NCBI RefSeq assembly: GCF_018332475.1
Contig: NZ_BOQB01000085.1
Location: 1-64,000 of the forward strand
Direction of reading: 5' to 3'
Origin: Bacillus sanguinis
Lineage (GTDB): Bacteria; Bacillota; Bacilli; Bacillales; Bacillaceae_G
DNA length: 64,000 bases
This document shows, one piece after another, positions 53,055 through 63,528 of this stretch. Below the pieces are notes generated by a model. The model made no database searches. It was not told the origin of the DNA and was given only the letters and a program-made list of their open reading frames with translations. The position numbers and the translations under genes were made by a program. Each line of letters begins with the position of its first letter. Positions within the stretch are counted from its first letter, which is position 1.

Positions 53055-54553
53055 ATGATTTGTTATTAACGTTCTTCATTTTTTCCCCGCTTTTAGGAAT
53101 TCTCTTACTTGCATTAACACCGAAAAAAGAATCGCGTACAGTGCGAGCGCTCGGTTTATTTGGAACGGCGCTTCCATTTGGAATCGCTATCGTCCTCGCA
53201 TGTACATATGCTTCTGGAAAGAGTTTGTCGCTATTTGATGAAAAAGTGAAATGGATTAAATTTGGGGATTTTGCAGCGGTGGATAAAAGATGGTTCTCAA
53301 TTTATTATGAGCTTGGTATTGATGGTTTATCGCTCGTTATGATGGTGTTGACGGCCCTTCTAGCGATGCTTGCAGCAATTGCAGCATTTACTATTAAAAG
53401 AAATTTGAAAGCATTGTATATGCTGTTACTCATGTTAGAAATAGGGATGCTCGGCGTCTTTGCTGCTCAAAATTTAATGTTGTTCTTTATCTTCTTTGAA
53501 ATTACGTTGCCGCCAATGTTTTTATTAATTGGAAAGTGGGGGAAATTGTCGAGTGAAAAGGCTGCTTATAGTTATTTAATATATAACGGTATTGGCTCCG
53601 CTATTTTGCTCATCGCTTTCTCGGTTTTATTCGCAAAAACAGGCACGACAAATATTACAGAGCTTAAAGAAATATTAACGAGTGTAGGTGCTGAGGGAGG
53701 AATGGCTGTCTCAAGTAGCTTACAGTTCGGTTTGTTTCTTGCCATAATGATTGCTTTTGCGATTAAACTACCCGTCTTCCCGCTGCATCGCTGGATGGTG
53801 AATGTGCATATTGAAGCACATCCTGCTGTAGTTATGCTTCATGCGGGCGTTTTACTGAAGATTGGGGCATACGGTATGATTCGCTTCGGAAAAGGTTTAT
53901 TCCCAGAATACTTTCAGGATTTTGCAACGCTAATTGCGATTTTAGGAGTTATTAATTTATTGTACGGAGCCTTTTTAGCACTCATCCAAACGGACTTTCG
54001 GAAGGTGCTCGCTTACTCTAGTATTTCGCATATGGGCATTGTATTAATGGGCCTTGCGGCGTTAAATGCACCAGGTATACAGGGGGCACTATTCCAAGTT
54101 GTGTCGCACGGCTTAATTGCAGCCTTACTTTTCTTCTTACTTGGGGTTATAGAACAGCGATTTGGAACGTCGGATATTACAGCGCTTGGCGGACTCGCAA
54201 AAAGTGTACCAGTACTTAGCGGATTTTTCTTAGCGGGAGGAATGGCATCGCTTGGATTGCCGGGCATGTCTGGATTTGTTAGCGAGTTTCTTGCCTTTCT
54301 CGGTTTATTCCAAAGAGAGCCAGTCATTGCTGCGGCCGGAGCACTTGGCATCATTTTAACCGCTGTATACGTATTAAGAGCAACACTGCAAGTAACATTT
54401 GGTAAGAAAGAGTGGGAAGCGAAAGCTGATATACACGGATGGGAGTATGTCCCTATATTGCTGCTTATCTTCTGCATTATTGCAATTGGAGTCATGCCAG
54501 AAATACTAGGGGATCCGCTTCAAAATACATTGAAAACATTGGGGGTGAAGTAG
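53051..54553 (+). CDS. nuoM: NADH-quinone oxidoreductase subunit M
   Basis: This 500-residue antiporter-like subunit has FFEITLPPMFLLIGKWG and AIKLPVFPLHRWMVNVHIEAHPAVVMLHAGVLLKIGAYGMIRF. It forms one proton channel of the membrane arm. It follows nuoL with ATGA overlap and precedes nuoN by one base. Confidence 0.95.
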   Translation: MNDLLLTFFIFSPLLGILLLALTPKKESRTVRALGLFGTALPFGIAIVLACTYASGKSLSLFDEKVKWIKFGDFAAVDKRWFSIYYELGIDGLSLVMMVLTALLAMLAAIAAFTIKRNLKALYMLLLMLEIGMLGVFAAQNLMLFFIFFEITLPPMFLLIGKWGKLSSEKAAYSYLIYNGIGSAILLIAFSVLFAKTGTTNITELKEILTSVGAEGGMAVSSSLQFGLFLAIMIAFAIKLPVFPLHRWMVNVHIEAHPAVVMLHAGVLLKIGAYGMIRFGKGLFPEYFQDFATLIAILGVINLLYGAFLALIQTDFRKVLAYSSISHMGIVLMGLAALNAPGIQGALFQVVSHGLIAALLFFLLGVIEQRFGTSDITALGGLAKSVPVLSGFFLAGGMASLGLPGMSGFVSEFLAFLGLFQREPVIAAAGALGIILTAVYVLRATLQVTFGKKEWEAKADIHGWEYVPILLLIFCIIAIGVMPEILGDPLQNTLKTLGVK

Positions 54554-54554
54554 G

Positions 54555-56075
54555 ATGGATATGAATACGTTACTTAGCCTATCATGGCATCTCATGGTGC
54601 CAGAATTCATTATTCTCGGGGTTGCCATCCTTCTTTCCATATGTGATTTGTTTTTTAAGCTGAACCATAGATACGTAGCGCTTAGCGCAATCGCAGCCAT
54701 CGTATTAGCAATCGTCTCATTAATTACGCTATACGGTGAACCAGCGGGAGATATTTTAAACGGATCGTTTGTGTTAGATGGGTTTTCAAAAGGGTTTAAA
54801 ACGTTGTTATTAGGCGGAGCTGCTCTCATCTTATGCACCGCAATGAGTGATGATAAGAAGAATCCAATTGAAGATAAGGGAGAATATTATTACTTATTTT
54901 TAATGGCACTTCTTGGGGCTATGTTTATGGCTTCTAGCGTTGAGTTCATTACACTTTTCATCGGCTTAGAATTGCTTTCACTTTCTTCCTACATTTTAGT
55001 AGGAATACGAAAAAAGAACCGTGCATCAAATGAGGCGGCAATGAAATATGTCATTAATGGAGGAATTGGAACGGCAATTACCCTCTTTGGAATGAGTTAT
55101 TTGTACGGTATTACAGGATCAACTAATATCGTGGATATGCAAAAAGTATTCGCAGGGGAACTTGCTGGTGGTATTCAGTTATTGCTAGCTCTCGCATTTC
55201 TACTACTGCTTGTTGGGCTTTCGTTTAAAATTGCGACAGTGCCGTTTCATATGTGGGCACCAGATGTGTATGAAGGGGCGGCTACACCTGTAACTGCTTT
55301 TCTTGGAACGATTTCTAAAATTGCAGGGTTCCTACTCATTACTCGCCTGTTCCTCATGGTTTTTGCAACTGTATCGGTGCAAGGAGACATGCAATCTTTA
55401 TACGGACGTATGAGCGTATACATTGCCGTGCTAGCGAGTATTACGATGATTATCGGAAACGTAGTCGCATTAAAGCAATATAACGTAAAACGCCTATTTG
55501 CCTATTCGGGAATTGCGCATGCGGGGTATTTACTCGTTCCGCTTGTAGCATTATCACCATTTACGATGGATAGCATGTGGTTTTACATGCTTGCGTATAT
55601 GCTGATGAATATAGGAGCATTTGCAATTATCCACGGCTTAATCTTACAAAGCGACAAAGAAAACATTACCATTTTCACCGGATTATATAAAAGGTCGCCA
55701 TTTACAGCCATCGTGATGACCATTTTTATTTTATCGCTGGCCGGGATACCAGGAACGGCTGGTTTCATCGGGAAAATTAACATCTTCTTAGGTGCCCTTC
55801 ATGTAGAGCCAGCTCATTACGTACTAGCCTCGATTATGATGGGGACGACAGTCATTTCATTCGTATATTATTTCCGTATTTTACAGCAAATGTTTTTCCG
55901 AACGGGAGAAGCAGAAGAGAAAGTTCATTTGCCACTCAATATAAAGGTTGTGATGAGCCTTTGCGCAATTTCGATTGTAATACTAGGGATTATACCGATG
56001 ATTGGATACAATTTCTTTTATGAATATTTTCCATTAATGAAAGATTTCTTCTTCCTAGGGAACGTGGTACAATAG
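54555..56075 (+). CDS. nuoN: NADH-quinone oxidoreductase subunit N
   Basis: This 506-residue antiporter-like subunit has LGLELLSLSSYILVG-type sequence, the KIATVPFHMWAPDVYEGAATPVTAFLGTISKIAG segment and PGTAGFIGKINIF. It is the last gene of the complex I operon, followed by a terminator. No nuoE, nuoF or nuoG genes lie upstream of nuoA or downstream of nuoN in the window. Confidence 0.95.
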   Translation: MDMNTLLSLSWHLMVPEFIILGVAILLSICDLFFKLNHRYVALSAIAAIVLAIVSLITLYGEPAGDILNGSFVLDGFSKGFKTLLLGGAALILCTAMSDDKKNPIEDKGEYYYLFLMALLGAMFMASSVEFITLFIGLELLSLSSYILVGIRKKNRASNEAAMKYVINGGIGTAITLFGMSYLYGITGSTNIVDMQKVFAGELAGGIQLLLALAFLLLLVGLSFKIATVPFHMWAPDVYEGAATPVTAFLGTISKIAGFLLITRLFLMVFATVSVQGDMQSLYGRMSVYIAVLASITMIIGNVVALKQYNVKRLFAYSGIAHAGYLLVPLVALSPFTMDSMWFYMLAYMLMNIGAFAIIHGLILQSDKENITIFTGLYKRSPFTAIVMTIFILSLAGIPGTAGFIGKINIFLGALHVEPAHYVLASIMMGTTVISFVYYFRILQQMFFRTGEAEEKVHLPLNIKVVMSLCAISIVILGIIPMIGYNFFYEYFPLMKDFFFLGNVVQ

Positions 56076-56077
56076 TG

Positions 56078-56121
56078 AAAATAAAAGGTGTGGAGTCGTT
56101 ACTCTGCGCTTTTTATTTTGT
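56078..56121 (+). terminator. Terminator of the nuo operon
   Basis: AAAATAAAAG...GAGT pairs with ACTC...CTTTTTATTTT around CGTT, ending in T-rich sequence. Confidence 0.85.
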
Positions 56122-56288
56122 GTGAATTACAATTGAAAATGCATATAAGTATACGTTTTTTAAGAGAAAATTACGATGTGAAATGTAAGATGCTTATTTG
56201 TATTTGAAAAAGTGTGGCTCCTACTTATTATGGTATCGTTTTTATAGTATTTCATAAGTAGTAGCTAGGTAAAAAAGGGGTCGATTTT

Positions 56289-56525
56289 TTGGCACATCTT
56301 TTAGGGCAACAAGCACTGATTGCCATTGTTTCGCATTTATTGTTTATTACCATTACATGGTGGGCCTTACAAGGCATTCATATTGAGCGTTTAATGAAGC
56401 CTGGAAAGGTAATGCAGACGCGAGTATTACTCGTCCTAATTACAATTGCACTTGGGACATCTGTAAGTAACTTTTTCCTTGATTATTTAGGCTATTCAAA
56501 GAGTTTAACGTATTTAGTAAAGTAA
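56289..56525 (+). CDS. ywzB: YwzB, DUF1146-family membrane protein
   Basis: This 78-residue protein has two membrane helices (about residues 8-30 and 45-65) and matches the DUF1146/TIGR02327 family by length, start (LLGQQALIAIVSHLLFIT) and position before ywmB and murAA. The start is a TTG at 56289 with AAAAAGGGGT upstream. Its role is unknown. Confidence 0.8.
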   Translation: MAHLLGQQALIAIVSHLLFITITWWALQGIHIERLMKPGKVMQTRVLLVLITIALGTSVSNFFLDYLGYSKSLTYLVK

Positions 56526-56570
56526 GTGTATAGAACCTCATATCTCCGTTAACAATGGGGATAGGAGGGG

Positions 56571-57281
56571 ATGAAATTGAAGCTTAAAGCCATTCTTATT
56601 GTTGCCTTGAGTGTTGTTTTATTTTTGGTTGGATATAGAGAGATGAAACCGACAAGTGATGAACAGAAAATGGAGAGCATGATCGCATCCTTAGAGAAAA
56701 ATGATGCTAAAGTAGAGAAGTGGTCATGGTTAGCTAGAGAAACAAAAACAATTTCTAATATACATACGTTTCAAAAATTGTTAAACGATGTGAAGGACAA
56801 GGCGAATATTCAAAAATGGGAATTAGAGCAATCTCCAGATGGATATAAAGCTACATCCTATAAAAAGTTTTCTTCTTATGAAGAACGAGTAGTAGTAACT
56901 TGGAGTAAGGAAAATACTAAAGAAAACACTTTCATTATTTTTGAAGTGAGCGGGGCGAAATGGGACCCGAAGTACATTCGGAAAACAAATAAAATTTTTA
57001 GTGAAAAACCTATAATTTACACTTGTGTTCAAGGTGTACTGAATGATAAGATTGAAGGTGTTTTGCAAAATAAAACCAATCAGGTTTTGAAAGATCTTTC
57101 AGCAAGAGCGATCGAACAGATAGAAGAAAGAGCATTTGTGTCAGTCTCCGCATACAATAAAAAGTGGGATGACGCTCTTTCAACAAATAGAGAGAAAATA
57201 AATGTGCAAATAGCAATACGTTCTACAGACAACAAAGATACAATTGTGGTTGGCACACCGATCATAACTTCTGAGTATTGA
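56571..57281 (+). CDS. ywmB: YwmB-family exported protein
   Basis: This 236-residue protein has an N-terminal signal anchor (LKAILIVALSVVLFLVGY) and a soluble domain with VQGVLNDKIEGVLQ, matching the YwmB (DUF1779) family in length and location before murAA. The function is unestablished. ATAGGAGGGG precedes the ATG. It probably shares a transcript with murAA, 39 bp downstream. Confidence 0.82.
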   Translation: MKLKLKAILIVALSVVLFLVGYREMKPTSDEQKMESMIASLEKNDAKVEKWSWLARETKTISNIHTFQKLLNDVKDKANIQKWELEQSPDGYKATSYKKFSSYEERVVVTWSKENTKENTFIIFEVSGAKWDPKYIRKTNKIFSEKPIIYTCVQGVLNDKIEGVLQNKTNQVLKDLSARAIEQIEERAFVSVSAYNKKWDDALSTNREKINVQIAIRSTDNKDTIVVGTPIITSEY

Positions 57282-57320
57282 GTGAATAGATACTGAAAAA
57301 AGGACACGGAGGGGAATAAT

Positions 57321-58625
57321 TTGGAAAAGATCATCGTCCGTGGCGGAAAGCGGTTAAACGGCACAGTGCGTGTTGAGGGCGCAAAAAATGCTGTATTACC
57401 TATAATCGCTGCAGCCCTATTAGCGAGTGATGGAAAGAATGTACTATCTGAAGTACCAGTTTTGTCTGATGTATACACAATTAATGAGGTATTACGTCAT
57501 TTAAATGCTGAAGTCGTATTTGAAAATAACCAAGTAACAATCGATGCTTCTAAAGAACTAAACATCGAAGCACCATTTGAATATGTACGTAAAATGCGTG
57601 CATCTGTGCAAGTAATGGGACCATTATTAGCACGTAATGGTCGTGCTCGTATTGCACTTCCTGGTGGATGTGCAATTGGTTCACGTCCAATTGATCAACA
57701 TTTAAAAGGCTTCGAAGCAATGGGAGCAAAAGTACAGGTTGGTAATGGTTTTGTTGAGGCATACGTTGAGGGAGAACTAAAAGGAGCTAAAATTTATTTA
57801 GACTTCCCAAGCGTGGGCGCGACAGAAAACATTATGTCTGCAGCTACATTAGCAAAAGGGACAACAATCCTTGAAAACGCAGCGAAAGAACCAGAAATCG
57901 TTGACTTAGCTAACTTCTTAAATGCGATGGGAGCGAAAGTACGCGGAGCTGGAACTGGAACGATTCGTATCGAAGGCGTTGATAAATTATATGGTGCAAA
58001 CCACTCTATTATTCCTGACCGTATTGAGGCGGGAACATTCATGGTTGCAGCGGCAATTACTGGTGGAGACATCTTAATTGAAAATGCTGTGCCTGAACAT
58101 TTACGCTCAATTACAGCGAAAATGGAAGAAATGGGTGTTAAAATTATTGAGGAAAACGAAGGTGTACGTGTTATCGGCCCAGATAAGTTAAAAGCGGTTG
58201 ATATTAAAACTATGCCTCATCCAGGTTTCCCAACAGACATGCAATCACAAATGATGGCATTATTACTACAAGCTGATGGAACAAGTATGATTACAGAAAC
58301 GGTATTCGAAAACCGCTTTATGCACGTTGAAGAATTCCGTCGTATGAATGCTGATATTAAAATCGAAGGTCGTTCTGTTATTATGAACGGTCCAAACAGC
58401 TTACAAGGTGCTGAAGTAGGCGCAACTGACTTACGTGCTGCAGCTGCATTAATCTTAGCTGGTTTAGTATCAGAAGGTTACACTCGTGTAACTGAGTTAA
58501 AGCATCTTGACCGTGGTTATGTAGATTTCCATAAGAAATTAGCTGCATTAGGTGCAACTATTGAACGTGTAAACGAAAAAGTAGAAGAAGTGAAAGAACA
58601 AGAAGTTTCTGATCTTCACGCTTAA
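57321..58625 (+). CDS. murAA: UDP-N-acetylglucosamine 1-carboxyvinyltransferase 1 (MurAA)
   Basis: This 434-residue enzyme performs the same PEP-dependent reaction as MurZ at 14924. Catalytic Cys117 lies in [15 protein letters not shown], with GAKNAVLPI and [11 protein letters not shown] also present. In B. subtilis this copy is the essential one, and position before spoIID supports orthology. The start is a TTG with CACGGAGGGGA upstream. The long C-terminal charged tail is typical. A terminator follows. Confidence 0.95.
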   Translation: MEKIIVRGGKRLNGTVRVEGAKNAVLPIIAAALLASDGKNVLSEVPVLSDVYTINEVLRHLNAEVVFENNQVTIDASKELNIEAPFEYVRKMRASVQVMGPLLARNGRARIALPGGCAIGSRPIDQHLKGFEAMGAKVQVGNGFVEAYVEGELKGAKIYLDFPSVGATENIMSAATLAKGTTILENAAKEPEIVDLANFLNAMGAKVRGAGTGTIRIEGVDKLYGANHSIIPDRIEAGTFMVAAAITGGDILIENAVPEHLRSITAKMEEMGVKIIEENEGVRVIGPDKLKAVDIKTMPHPGFPTDMQSQMMALLLQADGTSMITETVFENRFMHVEEFRRMNADIKIEGRSVIMNGPNSLQGAEVGATDLRAAAALILAGLVSEGYTRVTELKHLDRGYVDFHKKLAALGATIERVNEKVEEVKEQEVSDLHA

Positions 58626-58630
58626 TTGAA

Positions 58631-58669
58631 ATAGTCTCTATGTCTTTTGACGTAGGGGCTATTTTTTTG
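58631..58669 (+). terminator. Terminator after murAA
   Basis: ATAGTCTCTATGTC and GACGTAGGGGCTAT pair with several G-U pairs around a TTTT loop, followed by seven T. Confidence 0.8.
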
Positions 58670-58784
58670 GGCTTATTACTGTTATAGTCAATAAATTCTA
58701 TACTTATGCACGTACCAGTAAAAATATTTAGAAAATTTCAGTTTTACCCTGCTATTTGTGATCACGGGAACTTCGTCGCATTAA

Positions 58785-59900
<1,116 letters not shown>

Positions 59901-59909
59901 GGTGCAGAA

Positions 59910-59949
59910 TAAACCGTCCCAATAGGTATGTTGGGACGGTTTTCTTTTG
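59910..59949 (+). terminator. Terminator after spoIID
   Basis: AAACCGTCCCAA and TTGGGACGGTTT form a 12-bp stem followed by TCTTTT. Confidence 0.9.
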
Positions 59950-60019
59950 TTAGTAGATAGGTTATCCTTGTCGAAGTGTTGATATATATAAATCGTCAAT
60001 GCTCAGCGATGGCATAACT

Positions 60020-60484
60020 CTGTTTAAGGGGCCCATGGATCGCTGGGAGCTATTATAAGGATGAGCGTACAGAAAAATCAATGAAAGATGGTTGGATCCA
60101 TACAGGAGACATTGTCACGATTGATTCGGAAGGGTTTATTAAGATTGCTGATCGGATGAAAGACTCAATTAAAAGTGGAGGCAAATGGATTTCTTCCGCA
60201 AATTTAGAAAATGCCTTAATGTCGCACGATAAAGTGTTAGAAGCACCTGTTGTAGCGGTACCGCATGAAAAATGGCAAGAACGTTCCGTTCTTGCGTTGT
60301 ATTAAAAGAGGGACAAGTGGTAGAAAGAGAAGAGCTGTATGATTTATTAGAAGCAGAGTTTCCGAAATGGTGGATGCCAGACGATATTTTATTTGTAAAC
60401 GAAATTCCGAAAAAATCTGTAGGGAAATTTTTAAAGAGAGCACTGCGTGATCAGCTCAAGACGTATATGGTAGAGAAAAACTAG
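60020..60484 (+). pseudogene. Remnant of an acyl-CoA synthetase (AMP-binding family), frameshifted
   Basis: Only the C-terminal part of an AMP-forming acyl-CoA synthetase remains. One frame (60024-60305) reads GPWIAGSYYKDERTEKSMKDGWIHTGD and SGGKWISSANLENAL. The next frame (60272-60484) continues with CVVLKEGQVV and IPKKSVGKFLKRALRDQL, including the terminal catalytic Lys. The frame break lies near 60285-60300. About 400 N-terminal residues, with the ATP-binding motif, are missing, and there is no usable start. It is unlikely to be functional. Confidence 0.85.
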
Positions 60485-60486
60485 AG

Positions 60487-60524
60487 AAGAAGGCTATCCA
60501 TTCATTTGGATAGCCTTCTTTTTA
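60487..60524. terminator. Bidirectional terminator after the remnant
   Basis: AAGAAGGCTATCCA and TGGATAGCCTTCTT form a 14-bp stem with T runs on the plus strand. The minus-strand DUF1643 gene ends in its right edge. Confidence 0.88.
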
Positions 60525-61379
60525 GTCGATATGACAAACTTCTTTCCAATCTTTCAGGCGTGAACGACGCTTTATTGTATGGCTTTGAACTTCTTCCCAT
60601 ATATGTTGTTCAAAATCTGGATGAACAGTAATAGGGCGAAGATGTGGCCAGGGAAAACGCCTTAGTAAATTTAATCCCTCTTCCCAAGTGTGTACAACAT
60701 GGGAGGAATGAGAAATAGTACCTATATCGTCAACACCATATTCGATTTCATTTATATGCCGAGAAAAAATCCATCTTTTATCGGCTTGTTGTAAGCCGAA
60801 TAATGAGATAGAGCCTCCTTCACCAGCTACTTTAATTATTGTTTGCCAATTTTGCATGGTATTTACTCCTTCGTCAAATGGTGGATTTGTGAAAAAATTA
60901 ATTTTTTCGGTTTCTGCAGGTGCGTAAAGTGGATGGCGTGGTTCTTTGTTTCTTAAAAATCCAAGGCAATAGATAGTTTTTTTATGATCGTGTGACCATT
61001 GTTTGAGGAGATAGCGTATGTGAGTGGATTGTTTATGTAGTTTCCCGTGTTTTCCCCAAGCGACGATAATAATAGTTGCTTCTTTAAAGGCTTTTTCTAA
61101 GTAATAGCAATTTTTTTCTCCTATGATTTCAGAGTGCGGGAGTTCATGTAAGTCTTTAGGATAAGTTGTACGATAACTAAACAGGTTACAAATTTCTAAA
61201 CTGCCACATTCCCATCGCTTTGCAAAGTTAATACAACGCTTCGTAGTCATGTCATCGTGTTGTGCATCTGCTGTACTTGGGTTTAGCATAATAAATAGAG
61301 TACGGTTTTCGTTTGTAATATCCCACTCTCTCGTCAAACTATAACGGTGGTTTCCTTCCATAATTGCATCACGGATCAT
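60522..61379 (-). CDS. DUF1643-family protein with an extra C-terminal domain
   Basis: This 285-residue protein has DUF1643 features in its first ~165 residues (NRTLFIMLNPSTADAQHDD; TKRCINFAKRWECGSLEICNLFSYR; VAWGKHGKL; CLGFLRNKEPRHPLY). The last ~115 residues, starting near MQNWQTIIKVAGEGGSISLFG, look like a separate domain containing WIFSRHINEIEY and PWPHLRPITVHPDF. A fusion of two formerly separate proteins is likely. Both functions are unknown. GAGAAAGGGGGAA-type sequence precedes the ATG at 61379. Confidence 0.8.
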   Translation of the reverse strand: MIRDAIMEGNHRYSLTREWDITNENRTLFIMLNPSTADAQHDDMTTKRCINFAKRWECGSLEICNLFSYRTTYPKDLHELPHSEIIGEKNCYYLEKAFKEATIIIVAWGKHGKLHKQSTHIRYLLKQWSHDHKKTIYCLGFLRNKEPRHPLYAPAETEKINFFTNPPFDEGVNTMQNWQTIIKVAGEGGSISLFGLQQADKRWIFSRHINEIEYGVDDIGTISHSSHVVHTWEEGLNLLRRFPWPHLRPITVHPDFEQHIWEEVQSHTIKRRSRLKDWKEVCHID

Positions 61380-61461
61380 TGCGAATTCCCCCTTTATGTT
61401 TTCATAGTTTTATAATACCTTAAAATGCTGTATGAAATATCATAATTTTCCATTAATTGTT

Positions 61462-61470
61462 TGGTATAAT
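61462..61470 (+). promoter_or_regulatory. Extended -10 promoter of the LytTR-type regulator gene
   Basis: TGGTATAAT ends 27 bp before the 61498 ATG. No good -35 is visible, as often with extended -10 promoters. Confidence 0.5.
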
Positions 61471-61497
61471 AAGATAAAAACATTTGGGGGAGACAGG

Positions 61498-62505
61498 ATG
61501 GCGTTACTCGAGTTGAAACAATTAGGGAAGACGAACCAGTTACCAGTAGTTGAACTGAAGGTTGAGAAGGGACAATGTGTTGTTTTGCAATGTAATAACC
61601 ATACAGCTAAAGTGTTGCACCGCATTATAATTGGTGAGGAAGAAGCTTCAACTGGCAACGTGCTATTTGAGGGAGAATTGATTGGAAAGAGAAATTATTT
61701 TCGCATCGGTTTTTGTTTTTTGAAAGATGAGGCATACGACCGTTTGAAGGTAAAGGAATACTTTAAGTTCTTAATAGGGCTTTATGAATCAAATATGAGC
61801 ACAGAAGAAGTCGTGCAATATGTCGGCCTCTTAGATAAATTAAACGTTAAAATAGAAAAACTATCATTTTCAGAGAAACGTCGTCTTCATATTGGACGAG
61901 TTATGATTCATAATCCGGATTTAGTTATTTTGGAAGAGCCGGAGCAAAATGTAGATACAGAGAGCACGATTATTATCAGGAAATCAATTATGAAAATGAA
62001 AGAGCAAGGAAAGGCCATTTTTATTACGTCATCGTTTCTATCGGACGCCCTTTCGTTAACAGAAGATGTATACATATTAAACAATGATGGTGTGAAAAAA
62101 ATAGAAATCGAACAAGAAGAAGTGGAAGAAGTCGATGGAGAAAAAGTTGTTCAAATGATTCCGCAAATGAAACTTGAAAGAATTCCAGCGAAAGTAAACG
62201 ATAAAATCATTTTACTTGATCCGATGGAAATTCATTTCATTGAAACACAAAACGGCGTGACACATATTCATGTGCGCGAAGGTGATTTCGTATGTACATT
62301 AACGTTAAGCGAACTAGAATCGAGATTAACAGGATTCGGGTTCTTTAGATGCCATCGCTCGTACCTTGTGAATTTACAAAGAGTAAGAGAAGTGATTACG
62401 TGGACTCGTAATAGCTTTAGTTTAATTTTGGATGACGAAAGAAAAAGTTCAATTCCGCTTTCGAAAGGACGAATGGATGAATTAAAAGTTGTGATTGGGC
62501 TATAA
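61498..62505 (+). CDS. ABC-ATPase-like/LytTR fusion transcriptional regulator
   Basis: This 335-residue protein joins an ABC ATPase-like domain (about residues 1-205) to a C-terminal LytTR DNA-binding domain (about 235-333: IHFIETQNGVTHIHV; FFRCHRSYLVNLQRVREV; IPLSKGR). In the first part the Walker A loop is lost (VLQCNNHTAKVLHR in place of GxxGxGKST), while an LSFSEKRR signature-like motif and LVILEEPEQN Walker B-like segment remain. It probably binds DNA and a partner but is unlikely to hydrolyse ATP. The start follows GGGGGAGACAGG. A true ABC transporter gene pair follows. Confidence 0.85.
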   Translation: MALLELKQLGKTNQLPVVELKVEKGQCVVLQCNNHTAKVLHRIIIGEEEASTGNVLFEGELIGKRNYFRIGFCFLKDEAYDRLKVKEYFKFLIGLYESNMSTEEVVQYVGLLDKLNVKIEKLSFSEKRRLHIGRVMIHNPDLVILEEPEQNVDTESTIIIRKSIMKMKEQGKAIFITSSFLSDALSLTEDVYILNNDGVKKIEIEQEEVEEVDGEKVVQMIPQMKLERIPAKVNDKIILLDPMEIHFIETQNGVTHIHVREGDFVCTLTLSELESRLTGFGFFRCHRSYLVNLQRVREVITWTRNSFSLILDDERKSSIPLSKGRMDELKVVIGL

Positions 62506-62540
62506 AAAGTGCTCCAATAAGCTCAAAATACGATTCATTC

Positions 62541-62577
62541 ACCGGTAAAAATACTCCTTTTACCGGTATTTTACTGC
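62541..62577 (+). promoter_or_regulatory. Candidate LytTR operator or terminator hairpin
   Basis: ACCGGTAAA at 62541 and ACCGGTATT at 62562 are direct repeats with a 21-bp period. This equals the spacing of LytTR/AgrA-type sites (9 bp, 12-bp gap, 9 bp). The same bases also form an inverted repeat (CCGGTAAAA/TTTTACCGG) followed by TATTTTAC. It lies between the regulator and the ABC gene and could act as operator, terminator or both. Confidence 0.5.
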
Positions 62578-62685
62578 GTAACCCTTTAGTTTTTCATATG
62601 ATTGAGTCAAGAAAAGCGAAACAAACAAACGAAAAGCGCTAAAGCGACTTTCATCTATAAAAGAAAAAACAAAGGGGATGACGAG

Positions 62686-63528
62686 ATGACATTGGCAATT
62701 GAAATGAAAGATGTAATGAAAAGTTTCAACGAAAAAACAGCACTTCGAAATGTAAATATTGAAGTGAAGCAAGGAGAAATTTTTGGATTCCTCGGACCGA
62801 GTGGATCCGGAAAAACAACAACAGTAAAAATTTTAACTTCTCAATTACTTCATAGTGTTGGAACGGTAAAGGTACTAGGAAAAGATATTACAGGGCCAAG
62901 CAGCATCGATTACAAACGAATTGGTATTTTAACAGACAATAGCGGTTTATATGAGAGACTTAGCATTTATGATAACTTACTATTGTTTTGTGACTTATAC
63001 GATTGTAAAAAAGAACGAATTGATGAAGTGCTAGCGCAAGTGAATCTATTAGATGATAAGAAAACATTAGTAAAGAAACTGTCAAAAGGAATGAAGCAGC
63101 GCGTTACACTAGCAAGAGCAATCCTTCATAAACCAGATATCCTCTTCTTAGACGAACCAACATCTGCACTCGATCCAGTTAACGTACAAAACATTCATAA
63201 AATCTTAAAAGACTTAAATAAAGAAGGAACGACGATTTTCTTAACGACTCACAATATGGAAGAGGCAGAGACACTTTGTAACCGTATCGCCTTTCTGTGC
63301 GGCGGAGAAATTGTAGCGCTTGATACCCCGGAAAACCTTCGCTTACAATACGCGAAAGATCAAATACAAGTCGTATTAAAAGATAAGCAAAAAGAAGTCG
63401 TACAAAAAGATGAATTAGGTGCAAAACGCATTTCAGAATGGATGAAAAAGGGCGAATTACTATCCATCCATTCACATGAACCAACGCTAGGCGATATCTT
63501 TATTGAAGTTACTGGGAGGGGATTATAA
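62686..63528 (+). CDS. ABC transporter ATP-binding protein
   Basis: This 280-residue nucleotide-binding subunit has Walker A GPSGSGKTTT, signature LSKGMKQRVTLARA, Walker B ILFLDEPTSALDP and the switch His in TTHNMEEAE. It belongs to the drug- or peptide-export (DrrA/CcmA-like) type, and the substrate is unknown. The ATG at 62686 follows AAAGGGGATGACGAG; the longer frame from 62602 lacks a ribosome binding site. Its stop overlaps the permease start by one base. Confidence 0.92.
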   Translation: MTLAIEMKDVMKSFNEKTALRNVNIEVKQGEIFGFLGPSGSGKTTTVKILTSQLLHSVGTVKVLGKDITGPSSIDYKRIGILTDNSGLYERLSIYDNLLLFCDLYDCKKERIDEVLAQVNLLDDKKTLVKKLSKGMKQRVTLARAILHKPDILFLDEPTSALDPVNVQNIHKILKDLNKEGTTIFLTTHNMEEAETLCNRIAFLCGGEIVALDTPENLRLQYAKDQIQVVLKDKQKEVVQKDELGAKRISEWMKKGELLSIHSHEPTLGDIFIEVTGRGL

